A program made the translations under genes and the position numbers. A DNA stretch of 64,000 nt from Microbacterium oryzae (GTDB lineage: Bacteria > Actinomycetota > Actinomycetes > Actinomycetales > Microbacteriaceae), in the NCBI RefSeq assembly GCF_030406385.1, contig NZ_JAUEPM010000008.1:1-64000 (forward strand), written 5' to 3'. Shown one piece after another: positions 40,297-48,472 of the stretch. The notes under the pieces are model-generated. The model was not told where the DNA came from, did not search any database, and was given only the letters and a program-made list of their open reading frames with translations. Position 1 is the first letter of the stretch; each line of letters begins with the position of its first letter.

Positions 40297-41502
40297 ATGG
40301 ACAAAGCGGCGACGCTGGCGTGGCTGCGCCGTATCTCCGGCGACGTCGCCACCGCGGTGCTGCAGCGCCTCGAGGAGACGCTGCCGTGGTACACGGAGAT
40401 GCCTCCGGCCCGGCGCTCGGCAGTCGGCCTCGTAGCCCAGGCGGGTATCAGCTCCTTTATCGAGTGGTACGAGGACCCCACCGGCACGCCCTCCATCGCA
40501 GCGGACATCTTCGACGCGGCCCCGCGGGAGCTGCTGCGCAGTGTGAGCCTGCAGCAGACCCTGCAGCTCGTCCGGGCCACGGTCGACGTGATGGAGGAGC
40601 GCGTGATGGGCCGCGGCGACCAGCTGCGCGAGTCGATCCTCCTCTACTCCCGCGAGGTCGCCTTCACCGCGGCCGACGTCTACGCCCGCGCGGCCGAGTC
40701 CCGCGGCCTCTGGGACGCGCGCCTCGAGGCGCTCGTCGTCGACTCCATCCTCACGGGCGAGACAGACGAGGAGCTGCCGAGCCGCATCGCCGCCCTGGGG
40801 TGGCACGGGCACGGCGAGGTGTCGGTGCTCGTGGGCACCACTCCCCCGATCTTCGACGTCGACCAGGTGCGGCGCACCGCGCGTCGCCTGGGTGTCGACG
40901 TGCTCATCGGCGTGCAGGGGTCGCGGCTCGTGCTCGTCCTCGGGCGTGCGCATGCGCCGGGGCGCGAGCCCGCCGACGCCGAGGGCGAGCTGTCGTTCGG
41001 CGACATCGCCGACGCGCTCGAGCCCTGCTTCGGCCCGGGTCACCTCGTCCTGGGTCCCGCGATGCCCGCGCTCGTCGACGCCAGCCGCAGCGCGCGGGCG
41101 GCTCTCGCCGGGTTCGCCGTGGCGCGCGCATGGCGCCATGCACCGCGACCGGTGGAGGCCGACGACCTCCTCCCCGAGCGCGCCCTCGCCGGCGATCCGC
41201 TCGCGAAGCAGACGCTCATCGAGCGGATCTTCCGACCGCTCGAGGCGCACTCCACGGATCTCGTGACGACGCTCTGGAGCTACCTCGACAACGGCCGGTC
41301 GCTCGAGGCGACCGCGCGCGAGCTGTTCGTGCATCCGAACACCGTGCGGTACCGGCTCAAGCGCGTGAGCGACGTGATCGGATGGGACGCCACCGGCCCG
41401 CGGGAGGCGCTCATCCTGCAGACGGCCCTGATCCTCGGCTCGATCGGTCCGAAGGATGCCGTGCGTCGTCCGGTCCGACGGTCCCGGGACGGCCGTCGCT
41501 GA
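40297..41502 (+). CDS. fasR: PucR/CdaR-type regulator of fatty acid synthesis (FasR)
   Basis: The 401-residue protein has an N-terminal helical domain, a middle region (HGHGEVSVLVGTTPPIFDVD) and a C-terminal PucR-type HTH: LVTTLWSYLDNGRSLEATAR then ELFVHPNTVRYRLKRVSDVI. It lies directly before fabD-fabH-acpP-fabF, the position of Streptomyces FasR, which activates that operon. GAGGAGAGAGCGACG precedes ATG 40297. The inverted repeat at 41509-41531 is a candidate binding site. The name rests on architecture and synteny. Confidence 0.88.
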   Translation: MDKAATLAWLRRISGDVATAVLQRLEETLPWYTEMPPARRSAVGLVAQAGISSFIEWYEDPTGTPSIAADIFDAAPRELLRSVSLQQTLQLVRATVDVMEERVMGRGDQLRESILLYSREVAFTAADVYARAAESRGLWDARLEALVVDSILTGETDEELPSRIAALGWHGHGEVSVLVGTTPPIFDVDQVRRTARRLGVDVLIGVQGSRLVLVLGRAHAPGREPADAEGELSFGDIADALEPCFGPGHLVLGPAMPALVDASRSARAALAGFAVARAWRHAPRPVEADDLLPERALAGDPLAKQTLIERIFRPLEAHSTDLVTTLWSYLDNGRSLEATARELFVHPNTVRYRLKRVSDVIGWDATGPREALILQTALILGSIGPKDAVRRPVRRSRDGRR

Positions 41503-41508
41503 GCCGGA

Positions 41509-41591
41509 GTTATCCGACACACATAACGGATCCACGGATTCTTGTGACGATCCCGCCAGCGGATCGGCGTGCGGGTTGGCATGATTGACGA
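41509..41591 (+). promoter_or_regulatory. fabD promoter region with inverted repeat (candidate FasR site)
   Basis: GTTAT (41509-41513) mirrors ATAAC (41523-41527), and ATCCG (41512-41516) mirrors CGGAT (41527-41531). More CGGAT copies lie at 41535-41539 and 41560-41564. CATGAT (41580-41585) stands six bases before GTG 41592 as the likely -10 box of a leaderless fabD transcript. The site is well placed for an activator; FasR binding is inferred. Confidence 0.5.
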
Positions 41592-42500
41592 GTGATCGTC
41601 GCCGCTTTCCCCGGACAGGGGTCCCAGACGCCCGGATTCCTCAGCCCATGGCTCGAGCTCGACGGGGTGCGCGAGCGCCTCGAGGCTGCGTCGGACGCGG
41701 CCGAGGTCGACCTCATCGCCGCCGGAACCGAGTGGGACGCCGACCGCATCCGCGACACGCGCGTCGCGCAGCCGCTGATCGTCGCGGCCAGCCTCGTCTC
41801 GTACGAGGCCCTGCGCGCCCGTGCCGGGGAGCCGGGCGCTGTCGCCGGCCACTCCGTGGGCGAGATCGGCGCGCTCGTCGCGGCCGGCGTGCTCGGCTTC
41901 GAAGACGGCATGCGCCTCGTGGGCGAGCGCGGCCGCGCGATGGCCGAGGCGGCCGCGCAGGCGGACACCGCCATGAGCGCCGTCGTCGGCGGCGTCGAGG
42001 GCCAGGTGCTGCAGGCGATCGCCGACGCCGGTCTGGAGCCGGCGAACTTCAACGGCGGCGGTCAGATCGTGGCCGCCGGCTCGAGGGAGGGGCTCGCCGC
42101 TCTCGCCGAGAACGGCCCGCGGGGCGCGCGGGTCATCCCGCTTCAGGTCGCCGGCGCTTTCCACACCTCCTACATGGCCCCCGCCACCGGCGCGCTGCAG
42201 ACCGCGGTCGACGCGATCGCCGAGGTCGGCGATCCGACCCTGCCGCTCTGGACCAACAGCGACGGCACGACGGTGCCCACCGGTGCGCGCGCGCTGGAGC
42301 TCATCGTCCACCAGGTGAGCCACCCCGTGCGGTGGGACCTCTGCATGAACTCGTTCGTCGACGCCGGGATCGCCGGACTCGTCGAGCTCGCTCCGGCGGG
42401 CGCTCTCACCGGCCTCGCCAAGCGCGGGCTCAAGGGCGTGCCGACCGTTGCGGTGAAGACCCCGGATGATCTCGACGCGGCAGCAGCGCTGCTCGCGTGA
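41592..42500 (+). CDS. fabD: malonyl-CoA:ACP transacylase
   Basis: The 302-residue enzyme moves malonyl groups from CoA to the acyl carrier protein. VAAFPGQGSQTPGFLSPW at the start, catalytic S88 in AGHSVGE, and the His in VAGAFHTSYM are the family residues. It opens the fab operon behind fasR. GTG 41592 follows the -10-like CATGAT by six bases. Its stop overlaps the fabH start (GTGA). Confidence 0.96.
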   Translation: MIVAAFPGQGSQTPGFLSPWLELDGVRERLEAASDAAEVDLIAAGTEWDADRIRDTRVAQPLIVAASLVSYEALRARAGEPGAVAGHSVGEIGALVAAGVLGFEDGMRLVGERGRAMAEAAAQADTAMSAVVGGVEGQVLQAIADAGLEPANFNGGGQIVAAGSREGLAALAENGPRGARVIPLQVAGAFHTSYMAPATGALQTAVDAIAEVGDPTLPLWTNSDGTTVPTGARALELIVHQVSHPVRWDLCMNSFVDAGIAGLVELAPAGALTGLAKRGLKGVPTVAVKTPDDLDAAAALLA

Positions 42501-43519
42501 GTGAGGAGAAGACCACGATGACCCCCATGCTGAAGGAAGCGACCGGAAGCGCGCACTCGCGCATCTACGCCTACGGCGCTGCGCGCGGCGAGAACGCCGT
42601 CCCCAACGACGACCTCATCGGCCCGATCGACTCCAGCGACGAGTGGATCCGCCAGCGCACGGGCATCGTCACGCGCGTCCGCGCGGACAAGGAGACGACG
42701 GCCGTCGACCTCGCCGCCGACGCCGCGGCCGAGGCCATCCAGCGGGCCGGGGTCGCGCCATCCGACATCGACCTCGTCATCGTCGCGACCATCAGCAACC
42801 CTCGGCAGACTCCATCGGTCTCCGCCATCGTCGCCGACCGCGTCGGCGCGAACCCCGCCGCCGCCTACGACGTCAACGCGGCGTGCGCGGGCTTCTGCTA
42901 TGCGGTCGCGCAAGCCGACGCGCTCATCCGCTCGGGCGGAGCGCGCTATGCGCTCGTCATCGGCACCGAGAAGCTCAGCGACATCGTCGACCCGACCGAC
43001 CGCTCCATCTCGTTCCTGCTGGGCGACGGCGCCGGAGCGGCCCTCCTCGGGCCGAGCGAGACGGCGGGCGTGTCGCAGACCCTCTGGGGCTCGGATGGTT
43101 CGAAGTCCGAGGCGGTCCGCATGAACGCCACCCTCACGCAGTTCCGCGATGGCGAGGCCGAGTGGCCCACGCTGCGGCAGGAGGGCCAGACGGTGTTCCG
43201 CTGGGCCGTCTGGGAGATGGCGAAGGTCGCGAAGCAGACGCTCGAGGCGGCGGGCATCGAGCCGGCCGATCTCGCCGCGTTCATCCCCCACCAGGCCAAC
43301 ATGCGCATCATCGACGAGTTCGCGAAGCAGCTGGGCCTGCCAGACACCGTCGCCATCGGGCGCGACATCGCCGACACCGGCAACACCTCGGCGGCATCCA
43401 TCCCGCTCGCCGCGCATCGTCTGCTGGAGGAGAACCCGGAGCTCTCCGGCGGTCTGGCCCTGCAGATCGGCTTCGGCGCCGGTCTCGTGTTCGCGGCCCA
43501 GGTCGTCGTCCTTCCCTGA
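42497..43519 (+). CDS. fabH: 3-oxoacyl-ACP synthase III (KAS III)
   Basis: The 340-residue condensing enzyme starts chains by joining an acyl-CoA with malonyl-ACP. C130 lies in VNAACAGFCYAV, the His in FIPHQANMRIIDEF and the Asn in GNTSAASIPLA complete the triad. In actinobacteria it prefers branched short acyl-CoA primers, setting iso/anteiso fatty acids. GTG 42497 overlaps fabD by four bases. An internal ATG about 12 codons further is an alternative start. Confidence 0.96.
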   Translation: MSEEKTTMTPMLKEATGSAHSRIYAYGAARGENAVPNDDLIGPIDSSDEWIRQRTGIVTRVRADKETTAVDLAADAAAEAIQRAGVAPSDIDLVIVATISNPRQTPSVSAIVADRVGANPAAAYDVNAACAGFCYAVAQADALIRSGGARYALVIGTEKLSDIVDPTDRSISFLLGDGAGAALLGPSETAGVSQTLWGSDGSKSEAVRMNATLTQFRDGEAEWPTLRQEGQTVFRWAVWEMAKVAKQTLEAAGIEPADLAAFIPHQANMRIIDEFAKQLGLPDTVAIGRDIADTGNTSAASIPLAAHRLLEENPELSGGLALQIGFGAGLVFAAQVVVLP

Positions 43520-43609
43520 CGCCTCCACGGTTCCGGGTCGCCGCGCCTCTAGACTGTTGGGCGGTTCCCGACCTGTTGTGATCAACCAAACCGCGAAAGA
43601 GAGATAACC

Positions 43610-43855
43610 ATGGCATACACGAACGACGAGGTCCTCGCGGGCCTGGCCGAGCTCATCACGGACGAGACCGGCATCGATGCTTCCGAGGTCGCCCTCGAGA
43701 AGTCCTTCACCGACGACCTCGACATCGACTCGATCTCGATGATGACGATCGTCGTCAACGCCGAGGAGAAGTTCGGCGTCACGATCCCGGACGAGGAAGT
43801 CAAGAACCTCAAGACGGTGAAGGACGCCGTCGACTTCATCACCGCCAACCAGTGA
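43610..43855 (+). CDS. acpP: acyl carrier protein
   Basis: The 81-residue acidic protein carries growing acyl chains on phosphopantetheine. The attachment Ser is S41 in LDIDSISMM, slightly different from the common DSL. AAAGAGAGATAACC precedes ATG 43610. TAGACT at about 43551-43556 may give it an extra promoter inside the operon, allowing ACP to exceed the enzymes. Confidence 0.97.
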   Translation: MAYTNDEVLAGLAELITDETGIDASEVALEKSFTDDLDIDSISMMTIVVNAEEKFGVTIPDEEVKNLKTVKDAVDFITANQ

Positions 43856-43940
43856 TGCTCTCGGGCGTCGCGCCGGGCGGTCACGCCGTCTCGGCGTGAC
43901 GCCCGCTGAAGCCTTTCACCGAACACAGGGGAACCACGTC

Positions 43941-45182
43941 ATGACCAAGCGCATCGTCATCACCGGACTCGGCGCGACCTCCGCCATCGGCGGCAACGTC
44001 GAGGACAACTGGCGCAATCTGCTCGCCGGCGTCTCCGGCGCCCGCCCGCTCGAGCACGACTGGGTGGAGAAGTACCAGCTCCCGGTGACGTTCGCTGCCG
44101 AGGCCATCGTGCGGCCGGAGGAGGTCCTCCCCCGGCACGAGGCCAAGCGCCTCGACCCGTCGACGCAGTTCGCGCTGATCGCGGCTCGCGAGGCGTGGGC
44201 CGACGCGGGTGAGCCGGATGTCGCTCCGGAGCGCCTCGGCGTCGACTTCGCCACCGGCATCGGCGGCGTGTGGACCCTGCTCGACGCGTGGGACACGCTG
44301 CGCGAGAAGGGACCGCGCCGCGTCATGCCGCTCACGGTCCCGATGCTCATGCCCAACGCGGCGGCCGGCAACCTCTCCCTCCAGTTCAACGCGCGCGCCT
44401 ACGCCCGCACCGTGGTGAGTGCCTGCGCCTCGAGCACCGAATCGGTGTACAACGCCTACGAGCACCTCCAGCAGGGTCTCGCTGACGTGGTCATCGCCGG
44501 CGGAGCGGAGTCGGCCATCCACCCCATCACCGTGGCCTCGTTCGCGTCCGCGCAGGCGCTCTCGCGTCGCAACGACGACCCGGCGCATGCTTCGCGTCCG
44601 GGCAGCGTCGACCGCGACGGCTTCGTCATGGGCGAGGGCGCTGCCGTCCTCATCCTCGAGACCGAGGAGCATGCGAAGGCCCGCGGCGCGAAGATCTACG
44701 GCTACCTCATGGGCGGCGGCGTGACCGCCGACTCGTACCACATCACGGGCAACGACCCCGAGGGCTGGGGTGCGGCTCGCGCGGTCGAGCAGGCGCTCGC
44801 TGTCGCCGGCGCGAGCCCCGACGACGTGACGCACATCAACGCGCACGCCACCTCCACGCCGGTCGGCGACCCGAACGAGTACGTCGCGCTCAAGCGCGTG
44901 TTCGGCGACCGCATCGACGAGATCCCCGTCTCCGCCACCAAGGCGTCGACGGGTCACCTCCTCGGCGGAACCGGTGCGCTCGAGGCCGTGTACACGGTTC
45001 TCGCGCTGCGCGACCGCGTCGCCCCGCCGACGATCAACATGACCGAGCAGGACCCGGAGGTGCCGTTCCGCCTCTCCGGCGAGCCGCAGCCCCTCGGCGA
45101 CGGCCCGCAGCTCGCCATCAGCAACTCGTTCGGCTTCGGCGGCCACAACGCGGTCGTCGCGATCGCGTCCTACGAGGGCTGA
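43941..45182 (+). CDS. fabF: 3-oxoacyl-ACP synthase II (KAS II)
   Basis: The 413-residue elongating enzyme has catalytic C162 in VVSACASSTES, H302 in NAHATSTPVGD and H339 in GHLLGGTGALE. The N-terminus MTKRIVITGLGATSAIGGNV matches the family. AGGGGAA precedes ATG 43941. It closes the fab operon and ends before a strong bidirectional terminator facing DUF3145. Confidence 0.97.
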   Translation: MTKRIVITGLGATSAIGGNVEDNWRNLLAGVSGARPLEHDWVEKYQLPVTFAAEAIVRPEEVLPRHEAKRLDPSTQFALIAAREAWADAGEPDVAPERLGVDFATGIGGVWTLLDAWDTLREKGPRRVMPLTVPMLMPNAAAGNLSLQFNARAYARTVVSACASSTESVYNAYEHLQQGLADVVIAGGAESAIHPITVASFASAQALSRRNDDPAHASRPGSVDRDGFVMGEGAAVLILETEEHAKARGAKIYGYLMGGGVTADSYHITGNDPEGWGAARAVEQALAVAGASPDDVTHINAHATSTPVGDPNEYVALKRVFGDRIDEIPVSATKASTGHLLGGTGALEAVYTVLALRDRVAPPTINMTEQDPEVPFRLSGEPQPLGDGPQLAISNSFGFGGHNAVVAIASYEG

Positions 45183-45205
45183 CCCCGGCCATCCCCGCAC
45201 GGCAA

Positions 45206-45237
45206 GACGCCCCAGGAGTTCTCTCCTGGGGCGTCTG
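45206..45237. terminator. bidirectional terminator between fabF and the DUF3145 gene
   Basis: AGACGCCCCAGGAG (45206-45219) and CTCCTGGGGCGTCT (45224-45237) pair perfectly over 14 bp with loop TTCT. Confidence 0.88.
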
Positions 45238-45267
45238 CCGTTCTGGGTGCTCCGAGCGCGAGCCTGT

Positions 45268-45771
45268 TCAGCCCACCTGGTGGAGCCAGACCACCGGGGC
45301 GTCGTCGCTCGCGGTGCGGAATGCCTCGAGCTCCTCATCCCACGCGCTGCCGAGAGCGACGTCGAGCTCGCGGCGCAGCTCGAACGGGTCGGCGCCGGCG
45401 ATCTCCATCGCGTACCGGATGCGATCTTCGGGCACGACGACGTTGCCCGCGCTGTCGATCTGCGCGTAGTGGATGCCGAGGTCGGGCGTGTGCATCCAGC
45501 GTCCGCCGTCGCTGCGGGGCGTCGGGTCCTCCGTCACCTCGAACCGCAGGTGCTCCCATCCGCGGATGGCCGTCGCGAGTGCCGCGCCGCTGCCGGCGTA
45601 GCCCTCCCAGTAGTACTCGGTGCGACGAGCCCCGGGCAGCACCGGCTGGTCCTGCCACTCGAAGTTCACGGCCCGGCCGAGGGATCGGCCGACCGCCCAC
45701 TCCAGGTGCGGACACAGTGCTCGTGGCGCCGAGTGGATGTAGACCACTCCGCGCGCGATGGGTGTCGCCAT
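45268..45771 (-). CDS. DUF3145 family protein
   Basis: The 167-residue protein starts MATPIARGVVYIHSAPRALC and contains HLEWAVGRSLGRAVNFEWQD and GWEHLRFEVTEDPTPRSDGG. It belongs to an actinobacterial family of unknown role that I recall lying next to the fab cluster in this group. It is soluble, with no catalytic motif seen. A strong SigA-type promoter lies upstream (45852-45881, minus strand). A link to lipid metabolism is inferred from position only. Confidence 0.88.
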   Translation of the reverse strand: MATPIARGVVYIHSAPRALCPHLEWAVGRSLGRAVNFEWQDQPVLPGARRTEYYWEGYAGSGAALATAIRGWEHLRFEVTEDPTPRSDGGRWMHTPDLGIHYAQIDSAGNVVVPEDRIRYAMEIAGADPFELRRELDVALGSAWDEELEAFRTASDDAPVVWLHQVG

Positions 45772-45851
45772 GATCTTCTCCGTTCGTCAGGTGCGTCTTC
45801 CCCTACGACCTGACCGGGCGGATCCGGCGATTTCTGTTCGGTTCTCCCTGC

Positions 45852-45881
45852 ATTATCACCCGCGCTCTCGCGAAATGACAA
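45852..45881 (-). promoter_or_regulatory. strong SigA-type promoter of the DUF3145 gene
   Basis: On the minus strand TTGTCA (45881-45876) and TGATAAT (-10 GATAAT at 45857-45852 with extended TG) are 18 bases apart. This is among the closest matches to the -35/-10 consensus in the window. The leader is about 75 bases. Confidence 0.75.
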
Positions 45882-45885
45882 GCGT

Positions 45886-46002
45886 GTGATCCCCGGCGAC
45901 ACGCCGGAGCCGACCCCGGTCGAGACCGGCTTCGATCCGATCGCCCTCCGGGACTGCGGACCTCATGGCACGGAGGGCCTGCACGGCGTTCACAAGCACT
46001 GA
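45886..46002 (+). CDS. possible 38-aa small ORF divergent from DUF3145
   Basis: GTG 45886 opens 38 codons starting MIPGDTPEPTPVETGFDPIA and ending GLHGVHKH, with strongly G/C third positions. No ribosome binding site or clear -10 box is seen, so this is a weak call. The rest of the 45,772-46,173 gap holds only the DUF3145 promoter and nothing else I recognise. Confidence 0.25.
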   Translation: MIPGDTPEPTPVETGFDPIALRDCGPHGTEGLHGVHKH

Positions 46003-46173
46003 CCACGGGCTCGGGGCGCGGTGTGGAATCTCGGATGGCCGGGGCTGGTGTGCGCGAGTCGGCCTCAGCCGGGCATGCCAGCCCCGCCGGTCCGAGATCC
46101 GGCACGCGAGACGCGCCAGCGCCTCCGGGCCAGCGGCGGAAAGAGCACCCAGCGCTGCGCGCGGGTACGACAG

Positions 46174-46203
46174 AACCCCGCTGCCGTATCCGGCAGCGGG
46201 GTT
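46174..46203 (-). terminator. terminator of the DHA2-MarR operon
   Basis: AACCCCGCTGCCG (46174-46186) and CGGCAGCGGGGTT (46191-46203) pair perfectly over 13 bp with a 4-base loop, directly after the MarR gene's stop on the minus strand. Confidence 0.85.
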
Positions 46204-46212
46204 CGAATCGAG

Positions 46213-46662
46213 TCAGACCTCGGCGAGCAGTCGGAAGACCTTCGAGGCGGCGAGGATCTCCTCCTCGGTGACCTCGCCCATCCCGTCGTGCAGGCGGGCG
46301 GCGTACTCAGCGCGCAGCCGACTCAGCTGCGCGGAGGCTCGCGGTGTCGCCGTGAGCACCCGGAGCCGCCCGTCGCGTTCATCCGCGCGCGACTCGAGCA
46401 GTCCGAAGTCCTCGAGCATCCGCACCTGGCGACTGACGACCGACTTGTCCATCTCGAACCGCTCCGCGAGCTGGTGCGCATTCGCCGACCCGGCTCGGTC
46501 GATGAAGCTGAGCAGCTTGTACCCGGCCACCTGCAGTTCCGGATGGAGCCGAGCGGCCGACTCCTTCCAGAGTGAACGCGCTCGCACGAAGATCAGATTG
46601 AGGTCACCCTGCAGATCTGCGAGGGCGCCTGCCATCTGCGTGCCCGGCTCGGTGACGATCAT
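46213..46662 (-). CDS. MarR-family transcriptional regulator
   Basis: The 149-residue protein has the MarR winged helix: GYKLLSFIDRAGSANAHQLA, EMDKSVVSRQVRMLEDFGLL and wing ESRADERDGRLRVLTATP. ATG 46662 lies one base after the efflux gene's stop, so the two are co-translated. It most likely represses the operon by binding the AGTTGA-type palindromes at 48392-48437 and releases DNA on binding a drug-like ligand. Confidence 0.92.
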   Translation of the reverse strand: MIVTEPGTQMAGALADLQGDLNLIFVRARSLWKESAARLHPELQVAGYKLLSFIDRAGSANAHQLAERFEMDKSVVSRQVRMLEDFGLLESRADERDGRLRVLTATPRASAQLSRLRAEYAARLHDGMGEVTEEEILAASKVFRLLAEV

Positions 46663-46663
46663 C

Positions 46664-48370
46664 TCAGCGCCCGCGCTTCCGATCCTCGCGCTCGAGAACC
46701 GTGGTGGACCCGGTGGAGGGCGCCTGCTCATCGCCGTTCACGATGCGCAGCGTGCCGGTGCTCGCACCGATCTCGGCCTCGGAGACCTCGATCGCGGACT
46801 CCTCGGCCTGGTCGCGCAGCTGATCGCCGGCGCTCTTCGTCGACAGCGGCTTGTTCTTGATGAACGCGATCGCGATGATCGAGATCACGGCGAGTGGGAT
46901 GGCGATGATGAACGCGTCGGCGATGCCGTGGCCGTAGGCGCCCTCGACGATCGCGCGGATCGTCTCGGGCAGCTCAGCCACCTTCGGCACGTCGCCCGAG
47001 GCGAGGCTCTGCAGGGCGGCACCCTCGGCCTCGGTCGTCGGCGTGAAGTCGCCGAGTCCGTCGGAGATGTAGTTGCCGACGCTCGTCGACAGCATCGAGC
47101 CCATGATCGTGACGCCGATGGTTCCCGCGATGGTGCGGAAGAAGTTCACGTTGGACGACGCGGCGCCCAGCTGCCGCGGGTCGGTGTCGTTCTGCACGAT
47201 GAGCGTGAGGTTCTGCATGACCATGCCGAGGCCGGCGCCGAGCACGAACATGTACACGGCGACGATGACGAACGGCGTGTCGTAGCGCAGGGTCGACATC
47301 AGGCTCACACCGACGGTGGCGAGCACCGAACCGGTGAGCATCCAGCCCTTCCACTTGCCGAACCGGCTCACGAGCTGGCCGATGATGATCGACGCGCCCA
47401 TCTGGCCCACGATCATCGGGATGGTCATGAGGCCCGATTCCGTGGGGGTGGCGCCACGAGCGAGCTGGAAGTACTGAGCCAGGAAGACCGACGTGGCGAA
47501 CATCGAGACGCCGACGGCGATCGACGCGATCACGGACAGCGTGAAGGTGCGGTTCCGGAACAGCGACATCGGAACGATCGGCTCCTTGACGAAGAACTCG
47601 ACCGCGACGAAGCCCGCGATGGCGACACCGGCGACCACGGCGAGGGTGATGCTGGTGGCGGAGTCCCAGTCGAACTCGCTGCCGCCCATCGAGACCCAGA
47701 TGAGAAGCGTCGACACGCCCACGGCCAGGAGCACGATGCCGAAGTAGTCGATCGACACCTTCCCGCGCTGCGGCTTCGGAAGGTGCAGGGTGAACTGCAG
47801 CAGAACGAGCGCGACGAGTGCGAACGGGACGCCCACGAAGAAGTTGGAGCGCCATCCCCACACGTCGGTGAGGAGACCGCCCAGCAGCGGGCCGCCGATG
47901 GTGCCCAGCGCCATGATGCCGCCGACGACACCCATGTACTTGCCGCGCTCACGGGGCGAGATGATGAGGGCGACCGCGATCATCACGAGCGACATCAGGC
48001 CGCCGACGCCGATGCCCTGCAGCACGCGGACGGCGATCAGCATGTTCGTGTCGGTCGAGAAGCCGGCGATGACGGTGCCGGCGCTGAACAGCACGAGCGA
48101 GATCTGGATGAGGATCTTGCGATCGACGAGGTCGGCGAGCTTGCCCCAGATCGGGGTCGACACGGCCGTCGCCAGGAGGCTGGCGGTGATGACCCAGGTG
48201 TACTGCGACTGGGTGCCGCCGAGGTCGGCGATGATGACCGGCATCGATGTCGAGACGACGGTGCCGGAGAGGACGGCGACGAACATGCCGACGATGAGAC
48301 CGGAGAGTGCGGTGAAGACTTCGCGGGCGGAGCGCTGGGCTTCCGCAGGCGGTTGTGACGAGTTGCTCAA
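46664..48370 (-). CDS. DHA2-family (EmrB/QacA) MFS multidrug exporter
   Basis: The 568-residue protein has 14 predicted helices: ALSGLIVGMFVAVLSGTVVS first, WVITASLLATAVSTPIWGKL with ADLVDRK (loop 2-3 motif A), and GVVGGIMALGTIGGPLLGGL (motif C of exporters). A long cytoplasmic tail follows helix 14. It should extrude drugs or toxic metabolites using the proton gradient. TTG 48370 with GGGAG eight bases upstream is the start. Expression is probably under the downstream MarR protein. Confidence 0.92.
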   Translation of the reverse strand: MSNSSQPPAEAQRSAREVFTALSGLIVGMFVAVLSGTVVSTSMPVIIADLGGTQSQYTWVITASLLATAVSTPIWGKLADLVDRKILIQISLVLFSAGTVIAGFSTDTNMLIAVRVLQGIGVGGLMSLVMIAVALIISPRERGKYMGVVGGIMALGTIGGPLLGGLLTDVWGWRSNFFVGVPFALVALVLLQFTLHLPKPQRGKVSIDYFGIVLLAVGVSTLLIWVSMGGSEFDWDSATSITLAVVAGVAIAGFVAVEFFVKEPIVPMSLFRNRTFTLSVIASIAVGVSMFATSVFLAQYFQLARGATPTESGLMTIPMIVGQMGASIIIGQLVSRFGKWKGWMLTGSVLATVGVSLMSTLRYDTPFVIVAVYMFVLGAGLGMVMQNLTLIVQNDTDPRQLGAASSNVNFFRTIAGTIGVTIMGSMLSTSVGNYISDGLGDFTPTTEAEGAALQSLASGDVPKVAELPETIRAIVEGAYGHGIADAFIIAIPLAVISIIAIAFIKNKPLSTKSAGDQLRDQAEESAIEVSEAEIGASTGTLRIVNGDEQAPSTGSTTVLEREDRKRGR

Positions 48371-48391
48371 ATCGAGACGCTCCCAGGTGAA

Positions 48392-48437
48392 AGTTGATAG
48401 ACCTCAACTATACGCCTTTAGTTGAGATTGAGCAACT
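48392..48437 (-). promoter_or_regulatory. promoter and twin MarR operators of the DHA2 operon
   Basis: On the minus strand TTGCTC (48435-48430) and TATAGT (48412-48407) are 17 bases apart. AGTTGA-TAGACC-TCAACT (48392-48409) is a perfect inverted repeat over the start point and the -10 box. AGTTG-N8-CAACT (48420-48437) covers the -35 box. The half-site AGTTG is shared, so one dimeric MarR repressor could occupy both. Confidence 0.75.
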
Positions 48438-48472
48438 AACCGTGGGGATGGCCGTCGCGACGCGGGCGCGGG

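Noticed and set aside
39727..41502. 591-codon frame ending as FasR
   Set aside because: The first 190 codons overlap aceE and the terminator hairpin. ATG 40297 with its ribosome binding site is the start.
45965..48358. 797-codon open frame antisense to the DHA2 exporter and MarR genes
   Set aside because: His/Asp/Arg/Glu-rich shadow composition and no motifs; both sense genes are complete with operators and a terminator.
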